NCBI GenBank assembly: GCA_036346275.1 | Contig: CM070715.1 | Location: forward strand, 76,123,667-76,187,666 | Length of the DNA stretch: 64,000 nucleotides | DNA from: Otatea glauca | Taxonomy: Eukaryota; Streptophyta; Magnoliopsida; Poales; Poaceae | Reading direction: 5' to 3' | Part shown: one piece after another, positions 1-11,194 of the stretch | How positions within the stretch are numbered: position 1 is the first letter of the stretch | Layout of the letters: every line of letters begins with the position of its first letter | Position numbers and translations under genes: made by a program | Notes under the pieces: generated by a model | Told to the model about the DNA's origin: nothing | The model's database searches: none | Seen by the model: the letters and a program-made list of their open reading frames with translations, nothing else

Positions 1-340
1 TTGCTCTCAAGTGTATGCCTCAAATGGATGCAATAGCAATAGCAAAAACCTCCTAGCTCAGTCCCTTTTAAAGCCTCACAAAAAACTAGCCGTTGGGGAC
101 AATAAAAAAAATCACGCAATTTCTGGCACTACCGACATGTAAATCCCTTTATTGACGATATTTTTAACCCAAAATAACTCCAAAACACCTCTCTGGAGTA
201 GTGCCAACTTGCAGCGCTACTGGCATGTATTCAGCGGTAGTGCCAACTTACGACACTACCACTATTTGCATGGCGGTAGTACCAACATTTTCAGCAATAA
301 AAAGATCATAACTTTTTACTCCGAAGTTCAATTTAGGTAG
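1..340 (-). repeat. Fragment of a Sirevirus-type LTR, reversed
   Basis: Read on the minus strand, this stretch matches the central part of the long LTRs at 8079-11194 and 55342-59202. The shared order is a block ending in CGGAGTAAAAAGTTATGA, then alternating GGTAGTGCC/GGCACTACC palindromes, then AACGGCTAGTTTT, then a TTTAAAAG TATA-like box, then GAGGTTTTTGCT and TTGAGGCATAC. Only the palindrome-to-promoter section is present. The window edge cuts one side and a different repeat starts at about 341. The palindrome half-sites differ from those of the other copies, so this is probably a related subfamily. Confidence 0.7.
66..94 (-). promoter_or_regulatory. LTR core promoter (AACGGCTA plus TATA-like box)
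   Basis: On the minus strand AACGGCTA (87-94) is followed about 15 bp later by CTTTAAAA (66-73). The same pair, with the same spacing and order, occurs in the other LTRs in this window, so it is read as their shared core promoter. Activity is inferred. Confidence 0.5.
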
Positions 341-1023
341 GGGTGGGCATTATTTAACCAAACCAAAAAACCAATGAACGAATAATCGAGAAAATTAGTT
401 TTTTCGGTATTCAGTTGTCGGTTTGGTTTCTATTTTGACTCTGTTCGATTTTTGGTATTCGGTTCAGTTTTTTATCTCGAAACCAAAAAAACCGAACCCC
501 CAAATAGCATCATCGATTCACCGCATCAGGCAAATTCAAACAGGCACCGCACCAAACGTTAACGACCTAGCCCTAGATTGAATTGGCCTCAATCCCATTT
601 GCCCATTCCTCCCTCAACGATTGGCGCCGCCTTGAGCCGACGAGCCTTCGACGCCTCCTCCCTCAGTGCCGACACCTCTGTTGGCACCGCCTCCTCCTTC
701 GTCGGCTCTAGGAGCTCTCCAAACCCTAGCTAGAGTAGTGGTTGCTATCGCCTGCCAGTCCCAGCGTCCCCCGCTGCTAGCCCCTGGGTTCATACCAACC
801 GCTGTCTTTGGAGTCAATCATCGTGTCAATGCCTGCAACACCTTGGTTTCCCCTCTCGGTCGCGACCGCGCGAGACCTCGACAACAACATCCCCTTAGTC
901 CTTCGCTCCGGCGCTCCCTTCAAGGTACGAGCTAGTCTCCCTCCCCGTGGCTTCCCTCCTCCTCTCCCCCCTTGTAGAGATTTGGAAATTCCAAAGCGAA
1001 TCTAGATTCGATCCTAATTTTCA
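341..1023. other. hAT-like terminus followed by a GC-rich leader-like stretch
   Basis: TAGGGGTGGGCA at about 342 resembles a hAT terminal repeat. It is followed by about 170 bp of repeated 'ccaaaccaaaaaacc' and 'cggtt' subterminal-type motifs up to about 510. From 540 to 1023 the DNA is GC-rich and pyrimidine-rich, with no convincing coding frame. A possible splice donor (CTTCAAG/GTACGAG) lies at about 923. It could be the untranslated 5' leader of a hAT element cut by the assembly gap, but no transposase is visible. Confidence 0.3.
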
Positions 1024-1123
1024 NNNNNNNNNNNNNNNNNNNNNNNNNNNNNNNNNNNNNNNNNNNNNNNNNNNNNNNNNNNNNNNNNNNNNNNNNNNNN
1101 NNNNNNNNNNNNNNNNNNNNNNN
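1024..1123. other. Assembly gap of 100 N
   Basis: Exactly 100 undetermined bases, the usual placeholder for a scaffold join of unknown size. Distances across it are not real, and the Gypsy element on its right has no visible left end because of it. Confidence 0.99.
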
Positions 1124-1459
1124 GGTTACTGGGATGGACTTTGTGATCGGCCTGTCACCGACCCGCACTAGCGCGTGAGCCAGCCGAGTTTGCGCGGGAG
1201 GAGTGTTCTCGATCGACTAAAAGGTCACTCCACTGGCACTTCCTTCTTCCGCAAGCGCTACTTAGCAACCATAGCCGGGCGAGGCCGTAACGCTTGGGTC
1301 GAGGGTTACCGCCGATGGACCTTGTGGTCGGCCGGGTCACCGACCCGCATAAACGCCACTGTATACCAACGGGGCGCCAGGCAGCTCCCGAGCGCCGCAG
1401 GCGCACCAGTGCTCTGAAGGGTAAAGGTAAAGACCATGCCAGAAAAAGAAAAGAGTTTA

Positions 1460-3040
1460 GGATAGAATCGCCTTAACTTTTCTATGTTCCAAGCGTCAAG
1501 GATGCGACCGCCGGGCGCCCTTGAGTCGAAGGTGCTCGGCCTCGAGAACTCTACGACGTGAAGGGGCCTTCCTGTATGCGGCGATAGCTTGTGCTTGTCT
1601 TTGCTGGTTTGGACCCGCCAGACTGTGTCGCCAACCAAGGATCGCCGCCGAACTCGGGCGGGCCGTGGTACTTAGCCGATCGCAGATGGCCACGCCATGC
1701 GCCTCGCCGAGCCGGGTCGATGGCGCCTTGTTGCGCAGGCGAGCCCCGAGCCTCATCAAGGCATGTAGTCTTGGGGCGCCATACTCGAGGTCTGCTGGCA
1801 AGACGGCCGGCCACAACACCATGAAGAACGGTGTAAACCCTGGCCGCCGGTGGGCGTGGTCCGCAGCTCCGTGAGGACTGAGGGCAGCTCGCCACCCACC
1901 GCCCCGCCGGGCGCTTGAGCCGATCAAGATCCGCGCTTGAGTCCTTGAAGGATCATGCCGCTCGCACGCTCGACCCGCCGTTAGTCCGGGATGGGCCACG
2001 GCCGCCCAATCGACACCGCGATGTTGAAGTCGCCGCAGTAACTCGAGGAACTCCTTTCTCGTGGAACTGCCCGCTGTCGGGTGATAATAGAGTTTGGGAC
2101 TCAACCAAAAACGATGTCGCGAAGAAGATGGTCGCCAGCCGACGTGACGCCACGATCGCTTGGCCTCTATCCACTTGGTGAATTTATCCACCGCGACTCA
2201 GGGAGATGAGTAAAGCCCTGACGCTTTCTTGAAGGGCCCGACTGCATCGAGTCCCCAAACCGCAAACGCCAAGTGATGGGGATCGCCCGCAAGGCCCGAG
2301 CCGGCGATGTGTCTCGCCGCAAAGAATTGGCACCTTTCGCAGCGCACGATCCGCCGCGCGCTGACACGCGGTCGGCCAATAAAACCTTGTCGAAAGGCCT
2401 TTCCAACGAGGGATCGCGCGATGGTGGCCGCAGACTTCGCCATGGATATCGAAAGCAAGAATGCCCTTGGTCGGCCAGAACGCACTCGAGGACCCCGGAG
2501 GGACTCCTCAGTAAAGGCCTCGACCGACCAGACGAAGATTTTGCCCGCCGAGCGAGGCGCCGTGCCCTGGCCGGGTCGTGGGGAGCGCCCCGTCTCAAAA
2601 CGGTTGATGAAGAGCTTCTCCGCCGGACTACCGCTAGCATGCCGCGGTTCGACCCGGTTGCCCACGCCGATCGCGCGGGCGGTCGGGTGACCGTGTTAGG
2701 TGAATCGAGACCGCCGCCACCGAGTCCAGCTTGATGGAAGGTTGCAGGAGGTCGCAGACGAAGATCCCGTGGATCGATCTCCGCTGAGGCAAGATTGGCT
2801 AGGCAATCACCACCGCTGTGGCGCTCGTAGCTGTGGTGGAGCTCAAACCCTTGAACCGCCTCGCTTGGCGCACTTCGGCAAGACGCAGCCATACGAAGCG
2901 CCTGGCCCGCCTTCATGACCTGGTCGACGATAAGCTTGGAGTCCTCCGCCGACGCAGAGTCGGCGAGCACCGAGGTCGGCAATGATCCGAGACCGCTGAC
3001 GAGCCTCGTGACTGGCGATGTTGTTGGTCGCACAAGAGCA
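1460..3040 (-). pseudogene. Gypsy RNase H and integrase fragments
   Basis: RNase H is marked by SKLIVDQV (about 2930), GFELHH and DCLANLASAEIDP (about 2800). Integrase shows AFAVWGLDAVGPFKKA (about 2250) joining DKFTKWIEAK (about 2185), the start of the catalytic core with its first aspartates. Its C-terminal section near 1638-1460 reads VGDTVWRVQTSKDKHKLSP...AWNIEKLRRFYP, the conserved end of this integrase type. Frames shift between segments and stops are frequent. Downstream of the integrase, two imperfect copies of a segment with GACCGGCCGACCACAAGGTCC (as split motifs near 1140 and 1330) form a ~180 bp tandem repeat. Confidence 0.75.
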
Positions 3041-3689
3041 ACCCGATGGCGACAGTTTGTTCCCGAGCTGGGAATGATGATTTACTCCGCGCCGCGCGCT
3101 TCTGGTGTAGGACCCATCAGTACATTGTCCAAAGACTGGTCTTCGACACGGTGGCGCCTGGGCTTGGTCCACTCGGGCGACGGTCGCCAGTGGCCTCGCG
3201 ATTTGATCGCTGCTCGAGGGACGATGTTATGCCGCGGCCGGCCGAGCTCGAGCGCCCACTTGGCTATCCTTCCCGAGGCGCCGCGATTGTGGACGATCTC
3301 GCCGAAGGGACGCGGTCACCACGGATGGCGCGGCCGCTCAAGCAATGGACGAGCTTTCTGGCGAGAGCACCGCCAGAGAGCGCTTTCGTGACTGCATACC
3401 GGCCTTGACTCAAAAGAACTCGCCGATGAAGTAGATCGCCGTTGTACCTTGAGTTCACGGCCTTCCTTCGCCTGCTCCACCACAAGGGCCGACCGACGAC
3501 TTGAACAAAGGGGCGGCGGCGTAGAGGAGCACGGTTCGTTCGTGCCAAGGTGACCGTGATCGGAGGTGAAGATAGGAAGGCCTTCAGCGCGCAGGGCTTC
3601 CTCGAGCCTCCGGGTCCAATCAAGCGGCGAATTTCTTGAGCACCAGAGTGGCTTCCGCGCCGCCAAGACGAGACACGAAACGGCTCAAG

Positions 3690-5072
3690 GCGATAAGGCA
3701 CCTGTTAGCCTCGACCCTTTGAGATTAGGAATCGGGCCCATCCTTGCGACGCCGAGATCTTCTCCCGATTGGCCTCGATACTCTCTCGAGACGATGAAGC
3801 CGAGCAGCTTCTTTGGGGACCCCAAGACGCATTTCGGGTTGAGCTTTATACGAACCGTCAAGATTCGCAAGGTTTTTTCCGTGTCGCAATAAGGTCGCGG
3901 CGATTCCTCGGTCTTCACGATGATGTCGCCAACGAGGCCCCAACGCTGGGCCGATCCGTTGTTGAAGCACGTTTGCATACATCGCGTCATATGTAGCGCC
4001 AAGGTTTTAGGCCGAACGGCATTGTAACGAAAGCGTAACGAGCCGAACGACATGATGAAGGAAGTCACGAGCTGGTCGGACTCTTCGGGCTTATCCGTGG
4101 TAGCCCGAGTAGGCATCCGTAAAGGAAAGAGACTCGCACCGCGGGGAGTCGATGACTTGGTCGATGCGGGCAAGGGGAACGGTCTTTGGGACACGCTTTG
4201 TTGAGACTCGTGATAGTCAACACACATTCTCCATTGCCCATTTTTCTTTTTTTACAAGTTGGCTACATGCCACTCGTGTGGCTGACTCCTTTATAAACCC
4301 CGCACCAAAAGCTTGGCGATCTCTCCCTATGATCATGCGCGCTCCTCGCCGGCGAAGCGCAGCGCTGGGCGACCGCTTTGAGCCCGGCCTGATGCTCAAG
4401 GAGTGCTCGCGACTTCCCTTGGGATTCCCGGTATGTCTGAGGACCTCCATGCGAAGACGCCTTTGTTGGCGCAGAGGAAGCCGACGAGCGCTTCCTATTT
4501 GGCGGGGAGCGTGGTTCGACCAAGACGGGTCTTGGTCTGATCGCAGGATCGACCACGACCTTCTTCGTCCTCGGTGCGACTTGAGGATCCCGCCCCGACT
4601 CCCGGACTCGGGGCGGACTCAAGGCTTACCTCCCGAGGTTGTTGAGCTCTACAGACGCGATGACTACCGAGGCAAGCTCACAACCGCCTCCGCCATAGCT
4701 TGTAGGCAAGCCGAAAGATGATGCCACTGATGACTCCTCGTGGCCCGCATCTTCACTGAGGTAGGCATAGTCGGGATCGCCATGAACTTGGCGAGCATGG
4801 CTGCCCCAAGATAGCGGATAGGAGCCGGGAAATCCACAACCTCAAAAGTGAGGGTCTCTGCGGAAATTCCCTGCTCCCAAAGGTGACGGCAGTCGACCGC
4901 CTGAGCGGATGGGCCTCACGCCGTGGATGACGCCATGGAAGGAGCCTTGCTCTACGGGAGACTCGAGCGAGGAATCCCCATGGCGCCGAGCCGCCTCCAC
5001 GAGAGGATGTTGAGGCCGCCCGCCATCCATGAGCACTTTGGTGAGGCGCTTCCCACGATGGTCGACCACCAC
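3690..5072 (-). pseudogene. Gypsy protease and reverse transcriptase fragments
   Basis: The protease piece near 5072-4842 contains KRLTKVLMDGG followed by FHGVIHGV, corresponding to the active-site loop and 'FHGIVPG' section of this family's aspartic protease; the catalytic D is followed by GG instead of G-S/T. The RT piece (4227-3690) starts MCVDYHE, continues DPFPLP-like and FGSLRFRYNA (family 'FGL.NAGATYQ'), then VGDIIVKT in the place of the catalytic YVDDVVVKT, and ends with KLLGFIVS. The YVDD motif is destroyed. The copy is non-functional. Confidence 0.75.
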
Positions 5073-5399
5073 GGGTATCTTCCTACCGGGAATGTGGTCG
5101 GGTGATCACCGATCGGGGTGACCGGAACTCGACCACCGGAGGTATTGAGGGACGGCTAGTGAGGCGTGGACCTCACGGTAGGCGAAGTTTGAGCCGACGC
5201 TTGTCGACGAGCACGCCGTCCGCTTAAAGATCATGAGGCGCCCGCCGGGTTCGGGAACTCGCCGTCGCTTTTTTCTCCACTACCCGGGGCCGTGGTCGCT
5301 TCTTTCCTTTGCCCCGCGCGCCGCGGGGCACAGAAAGGAAGTGCCTCGTGACTTCGCAGCCCCAGATTTCATGTTTGACGGGAACCCGTGGTTCGCACG

Positions 5400-6010
5400 A
5401 TCGCCCATCAATTTCTCGGCGGTCAGCGCGACGGCCCGTCGCACCCGCCGCTGGCAGGGGCGGTTTAATGCTGGCTTACCACTTGAGACTCGCGGATCTG
5501 TTTTCCATGTCGCCCGCTTTGTCCGAGCGGCCTGGAAGGGGATCCGATGGACGCCGCCCTTGCCGGGCCTTTCCTCCTTCGAAGATGGCTCCCACAGCCT
5601 CACGGAGGCGTGGTTGGTGGCGGCGTCAAGGAGCTCCTGGTGGTCCCGGCTTGAGATACCCACCCAGTGCACCGTGGCCTTGCAGAGGTGCCAGATGAAT
5701 GCTCCCACGACATCGGGCCGGAGATATCGGGAGCTCGCTGCATTGGCGGAAAACCGCCGGATGTAATCCCGAGGGTTTCACCAGCCGCCGCTTGCAGCCT
5801 TCAGTTCAGGAGTTGCTGTGGCGCTTGTGGTGCTCTCGAAGTTGCCGGCAAAGAGGGTCTTCAAGTCGCCCCGGGCCGATGGTTTTGGCGGGAAGTACTC
5901 GAGCCAAGCTCGCCGAGTCCGCAAGGTAGATGGGGAGGTACCGATGATGAAGAGATCATCCGTCCGCCTCCTCCCGCCAAAGATACGAGCCAGAGTCTTC
6001 GCCGCATACA
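5400..6010 (-). pseudogene. Gypsy gag fragment
   Basis: Two frames carry diagnostic gag pieces. One reads RRAWLEYFPPK...GDLKTLFAGNF, where the family norm is a 'ARAWLEYLPP...WGDLKDLFVGNF'-type motif. The other, downstream, reads IWHLCKA...LLDAATNHAS, matching the 'LLDIATNHASGEEA' region. Gag packages element RNA into virus-like particles. A frameshift separates the two pieces and stops interrupt both. No zinc knuckle could be read with confidence. Confidence 0.7.
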
Positions 6011-7189
6011 CCGGGTTCATGGCCCCAGCACTTGGCGGCGTTGGTGGGCGCCCGAACCGTAGGGAAATTACCGACGGATCTCTCGGCGTAAAGCCCGTGG
6101 TCCAGACCATCGGGCTTGGCCGCGACGGCGGCGCCGCCGCCCACAATACGCGAGTGGACGGGCCTCCGCCGCCTTTCTCCGCCTCGAGGGTGGCGCGAAC
6201 GTCGAGGCGCCGCCGAGGTGACCGCGCACCGGGCGCGAGGCCCGGGTGGTTCAGGCGTGGCGCCGCCGCACGGACCTAGCCGGCCGAAGGGCAGGGGGCC
6301 CGGTGGCTCGAGGTGGCGCCGAGCGGTAGGAGCCGAGGTTCGCATGTGTTGCACGGCCGCACGCCCACCACCCTTGAGGTTCTGCACGTGGCCTTGGCCT
6401 CCGGGTCGGCCGGCCCGGCCTCCTGGCAAGATCGCAGCCCGCAGCCACGCTCGCTTGCATGGGGAAGAACCGAGGGCCGCTTGATTCTTCCGCCACCAGG
6501 TGGTGTACTTTGCGCGCTGGCACGCTGCCGCCGGCACTCGCCGGGTCTCGGGCTCATCTCGCCCGTGTTAGCTCGAGCCGGGTCGAGCTCACCCTTCGCA
6601 GATCCAGCTCTTCGCTTGCCGCCGAGTTCGGCGCGCGAGCTTGAGCGCTGCAAAGACACTCGCTACTGGTGTTCCTCCTCCCGCGCCTCGCGCGCCGGAT
6701 GGAGGCCCTCAGAATCGCGGGGTTATGATTAATCGACCGCGTTCGCCATGTTGCACTCGCGAGTGCTGCCCGCGCGCGTGGTACCCGTGTCGAGCCGAGT
6801 CGTGGTCGGAAGAGTCTTCTAGCAGCTCAGGATAGAGGCCGCATGTAGCCACCATCGCCACAAGTTGTGAGCTCGCGAGGTGACACGGCCACCGCCGGGC
6901 CCACGGAGCTTTCGCCAGACGTATGGCGGGCGCTCGTGCTCCGGCTTTGGACTCGCAGGGCGCCTGCCGAAGCTTGGCGGTCACGGAGATGGCGCCTGTG
7001 CTTTCACGGGCGCCGGGCCCGGTGGCGGCGGGATGAGCGTAAGCCCTCCCGCCGAGGTGACGGCAAAGTTGAGGAGCCGGCGATCCGCCCCCCGCGTAGT
7101 CTTGCTGCCGCGTGAAAGATGCCATCGGGAGGCAAGCGGAACCGAGATGGTGATGAAGACGCGCCAAGGCCCCTACTCGGCGCGCCAAC

Positions 7190-8078
7190 CGCCGGCGCCG
7201 GAGCACCGCAAGTAAATTTGTAAGTCTAAGGGCCGCGCGTTCCACTTCTGAATGGTTAGACTCGAAGTCCAAGATGTATACCGTTCGGCCAAGGTCCCTA
7301 CTCAGCCTGTGGTGGCGCGATTGTATTCTTCTGCATGTATGACCGCACAAAGTTTACAAGCGAGAGTGCTAATGGCTTAGCGAGATGGGTTCGACGCCTC
7401 TCCTACGGGGTTCCCGCCTCCTTTATACGAAAGGAAGGGGCGTGTTACATCGAGAATTGGGAGAGGACGAGATGACCTACACTAGTAGCTTCGGTCCTTT
7501 GTTCTCACGATCCGATCATCGCCCGCCTTGCCCATGCTGGGTCGGTAGCTTAGTTGGTCGGGGTGGTTAGGTATTTCCCGAAACGGCGTGCTGCGCTCTC
7601 GCGAACCTTACGAGTATTGACGCTGTCGCTACCGACGTGGGTGTTGCCTCGGGAGAGGGCGGTTCTGCATCAGATGTGACCGCCGATGGATCGGGGGCAT
7701 GACTTGGTCACCATTAAACCTTCTTGGGAAGGAGCCACCGCCTTGTATAGTCGCTCGATTGACCCCGCTCGGGGTACGGGTCGCTGGTCGGGTAGAGGCT
7801 TTGACACGCCCCTTGGCGAGTTGTCTTGGCACGATCGAGTCGGGGATCCCACCGCCGCGGGGTCGAGCCTCGCTGGTCGGAGCCGGGGTCCTGCCTCGCG
7901 GCGGGGTCGGGAGCCCCGCTGAGTCGGAGACACTTCCCGATCGGTCGGAAGAGATGTCTCGTGTGGACTTGCAGTGCTTGCCAGAGTGGGTCGAGAGCCT
8001 GTTGGGCTTGAGCTGTGCTTGAGGCCGCTGGCTCGTCGCTTTGGGCCGTTGGGGTACCCCTGTTATAAGTATTCGTCA
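7190..8078 (-). repeat. 5' LTR of the Gypsy element with adjacent primer-binding site
   Basis: Minus-strand reading begins TGACGAATACTTATAACAGG at 8078, followed by GGTACCCCAACGG, a start familiar from grass Gypsy LTRs. A TATA-like CGTATAAAGG lies near 7418. The LTR ends near 7190, just before TTGGCGCGCCGAGTAGG (7188-7172), the likely primer-binding site. Both borders are judged by eye because the partner LTR is missing, so a border shift of 10-20 bp is possible. Confidence 0.6.
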
Positions 8079-9973
8079 GAAATCCAAAAGAAATGTATCC
8101 AATGCAACTTTATTATTTCTAGATACATTTCTTGAATTCAAGATAAAAGGTAAACTCCACCACTGTTTTAACCTTAAGATGTGCATTTTGTTTCTGACTC
8201 TATATATACATGAATGCACACATTTAGGAGGAGTTCATGCTTTACCTTGATGTTTCAATAGTATTGATCTAATTCATCTTTCTATATAAAGGATCGTTAC
8301 TTTGAAACAATCCCTTGAGTATATTTAACTTGTGTAGTTGTAGTATACTCATGGCAATATAGGATAAACTCAAAAGCAAACAAAAATTGAATATGTGCAT
8401 ATTGATTCAAGTTCAATTATTTGTATGCACACATCTAACGGAGTTTATTCTGTAAGTAATGGTCTTAAGAGTATTGATCACTTTCCACCACTTCATATAA
8501 ATTGGATCATCACTTTTAGATTCCATCGAATTGAGTATATGAAACTTGTGTAGTTAATATATACTCATGACAATTTAAATACAATTTAAATTGTGTTCGG
8601 TTGTCATTCAATCAACAAAGAACTAGTCATGTGTTGATGGTTCACTTTGTTGATCCTAGGGCAATCGAAAGTTCTTGTGTATATGAAGCATTAGTTGCAT
8701 TAGTATACTCAAGACACAATTAATCTTTCAATCATTTATCTTTGGGCTGTGGTCAATCATCAAAGAAAAAGATCAAAGGATCTTGGGAGCATCCATTATG
8801 TGTTAATGGAGTGTAATGATGATTGAGATAACCATGTATTTTGGACTAACACTTTCAATGAGTTTGAAATAGGTTAAGTCCAAGGTTGAGATGGATAAAC
8901 AGGACAAATACGTCATCATATGTTGATGAGCTTCAAAAGAGGATCTCGAAGCTAAGACAAGGGAGTTCATCATGTGTTGATGAACAAGATGAAGATCCCG
9001 ACTTGGAGAGAAGATGATGGAAATTATGAAAGCTCCAAGTGGATGTGCTAGAAGCAAAGGTATAACTAGTTAGGGCTAAGGATGTGTTCTTAGTTTTTTA
9101 CCGGTCTCGGTGTTTGGATGGGAGACCGGGTTACTAGTATAGGTTATCGTACTATTAAGAGGGGTCGAGTCTTATATCTTGAGCTTCATCATGTGTTGAT
9201 GAACTCAATCCGGTTCACTTTAGCTCACTCTCTTATTTGGATTTTGCATTAGCTAAGTATTTGCATGTGTTGCAAATAAGGGAGCTCATGCTCGCTTCTT
9301 ATTGAATCTTAATCGATTTAGTTTTTGCATGGAGCTATGGATTTGCATGTGTTGCAAAACGGACATAGCTCATGTAATTTGGTTTATGTGATTTTTGCAT
9401 GGAGCTAAGTTTTGCATGTGTTGCAAAAAGTGAGAGCTCATGCATCGGTGTTTTAGCTTATGATTTGATCATGTGTTGATCATCACAAGGCTAAGTAATG
9501 TTTATGATTTTTCTATTTGCAAATGTGTTTTGCAAATAATCTAGAGGTTATGGTTTTGATCCTAGAGTATGTGTTGGTATTTGCATATATGTTTTGCAAA
9601 GTATCGGGATCATGTGTTGATTCTTACATGGCTAGAGGATTGATCTCATGGGTTCTCGGTTTATTTGAAAATGTGTTTTGCAAATTATTTTGATCATAAG
9701 TTGATCACCAAATGGTATAAGATTTGATCTTATCGACTCTCTCTAGCTTGTATTCACGCTCTTGATCAAGTCTATGTGAGGGATTTCGAGAAATCAGATT
9801 TTAGACTTGAATGACTACATTAGAGTCTTTATTTTTGTGATATTTAAAAATATCTATAGTTTCTTAAATCATGAAAATGGCTGGATATTGTATCCCTCAT
9901 GATAAGCTTCGCATACAATCAAAAATCACCTAAATCGGAGTTCGGAGTAAAAAGTTATGAGCGTTTTAGTGGC

Positions 9974-10270
9974 TGTAACAGTGGTAGCACCGCCCCTACA
10001 TGGGCGGTATACCGGCCCTAGATGGGAGGTAGCACCGCCCAACCCTAGATAAGCGGTAGCACTGTCCGAGATGGTACTACCGGCCTAGAGGCGGTGTAAA
10101 AACTCCAGAGAAGTGTTTCTTTGTGGAAATAGCCGGTGCTACCGGTTCTAGATGGGCGGTAGCACCGGGGTACTGTAGCAATAGCTAGTTTTTTATGTTT
10201 TTAATGCACGAAAGTGACCGTTGGCCTAGAAGCCGGTGCTACCGGCTCTAGTAGGGCGGTAGCACCGGTT
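9974..10270 (+). repeat. GGTAGCACCG palindrome cluster of LTR copy 1
   Basis: Alternating direct and inverted copies of GGTAGCACCG and CGGTGCTACC occur in about 300 bp just upstream of the LTR promoter. They include GGTAGCACCGCCC, CTACCGGCCTAG, CCGGTGCTACCGG and GGTAGCACCGG. Palindrome clusters of this kind are known from the regulatory part of grass Sirevirus LTRs. Confidence 0.75.
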
Positions 10271-10297
10271 TTTGTCAATTTTTGGGCATTTTGCCCT

Positions 10298-10330
10298 CAA
10301 CAGCTAGTTTTCTTGAGGGGCTATAAAAAA
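10298..10330 (+). promoter_or_regulatory. LTR core promoter, copy 1
   Basis: AACAGCTAGTTTT is followed by GGGGCTATAAAAAAGCCC, the same module as AACGGCTA...GGCTATAAAAGG in the complete LTR. The TATA box is centred near 10323; transcription would start about 30 bp downstream, near 10350. Inferred from sequence only. Confidence 0.6.
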
Positions 10331-11194
10331 GCCCGAACTAGGAGGGTTTTGTTACTGCTCTAGCACCCATTTGAGGTATTCTTGTGAGAGCAAAACCCCA
10401 AGAGCTCATAAAGCCATATTTGAGTGATTTGAGATGAAATTGATTTAGAGTTTCTTATGTAGAATATCTTTAGTGTTGATTTGTTTTCTCTTGAGCTAGT
10501 GTGAGCCTCTCCTCTACATTGTGCATGTGTTGCACTTTGTGAGGAAGGAGAGAAGCATCTAGTTGCATGTGTTGCATCTAGAGAAGGATTGAGTATCCTT
10601 GTGCATGTATTGCACTTGGTGAGGATAAAGCAAGAGGCTTGACTTGTTACTCTTGGTGTTTGCCGACACCTAGACGGCGTGTGAATGTGTCTTATGCGGT
10701 GATCATCTTAAGGAGATTGTGAGAAGGTTCGACAAAATTGTGAAGGTCGAAGCTCACCTACCCAGAGCGGGAAAGAGCTACCACTAATGGAATCGAGGCG
10801 GGTGCTCAATTCGTGGAGCCGGTCCAAAGTGGTTTGGTCTTGCCTCAACGTGGATTAGGGGAGACCGACAAGTCTCTGAATACCACGTTAAAACATCGGT
10901 GTGTCTCTTTGTGTTTGCTTGCAATTCTCTATTTATATTGTTGCAATTTACATTCATGGAATTAAATTACTTGATTGTCTTTAGAATTGTATATCCTTGA
11001 GTAGAGACATAATTAGCTAGTGCACTTAGTAAGTCTAGTTGATTTAGGTTTAAATTGTCAAAACCTTAGTTTATCATTTCCATATTGATTATTGTTTAGG
11101 TTTTAACATAGAGATCAATAAAGCGTGTATTTAGTGAGAAGATTTTTTAAAACCACCTATTCACCTCCCTCTAATCGGCATCCTCGATCTTACA

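Larger units (their letters stand above)
1124..8078 (-). mobile_element. Degenerate Ty3/Gypsy LTR retrotransposon, left end lost in gap
   Basis: On the minus strand, recognisable fragments run in Gypsy order: gag (about 6010-5400), aspartic protease (about 5070), reverse transcriptase (about 4230-3690), RNase H (about 3000) and integrase (about 2700-1460). Integrase after RT is the hallmark of Ty3/Gypsy. The element is GC-rich and every domain is broken by stops and frameshifts, so it is an old copy. The 5' LTR occupies about 8078-7190. The 3' LTR is not in the window; after the integrase end the sequence runs into the gap. The TTGGCGC-type primer-binding site suggests a Tat/Athila-side lineage, which is not certain. 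The right edge abuts a truncated Sirevirus-type LTR, so this element probably inserted into that LTR. Confidence 0.85.
8792..10600 (+). repeat. Hairpin family with constant TGTGT loop, LTR copy 1
   Basis: At least ten short inverted repeats share the loop TGTGT but have different arms. Examples: TCCATTA/TAATGGA (8792-8810), GTTCATCA/TGATGAAC (8965-8985), TTCATCA/TGATGAA (9185-9203), TATTTGCA/TGCAAATA (9258-9278), TTTTGCA/TGCAAAA (9410-9428), TGATCA/TGATCA (9466-9482), TATTTGCAAA/TTTGCAAATA (9514-9538) and GTGCA/TGCAC (10521-10535). The arms change together while pairing is kept. Confidence 0.85.
8079..11194 (+). repeat. Long Sirevirus-type LTR, 5'-truncated copy
   Basis: This copy is homologous over its whole length to the complete LTR at 55342-59202. 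It lacks about the first 140 bp, exactly where the Gypsy element abuts it. Shared landmarks: a GGTCTCGGTGTTTGG...GAGACCGGG block (about 9105), many hairpins with a TGTGT loop, GGTAGCACCG/CGGTGCTACC palindromes (9974-10270), a TATA box (10320), GGTGTTTGCCGACACC (about 10660), and a 3' end CCTATTCACCTCCCTCT...ATCTTACA. The terminal TTACA matches the full copy. No TGGTATCAGAGC primer-binding site follows, so no internal region is attached. No coding capacity is visible. Confidence 0.85.

Noticed and set aside
932..1171. Frames that cross the N gap
   Set aside because: Undetermined bases cannot support a reading frame.
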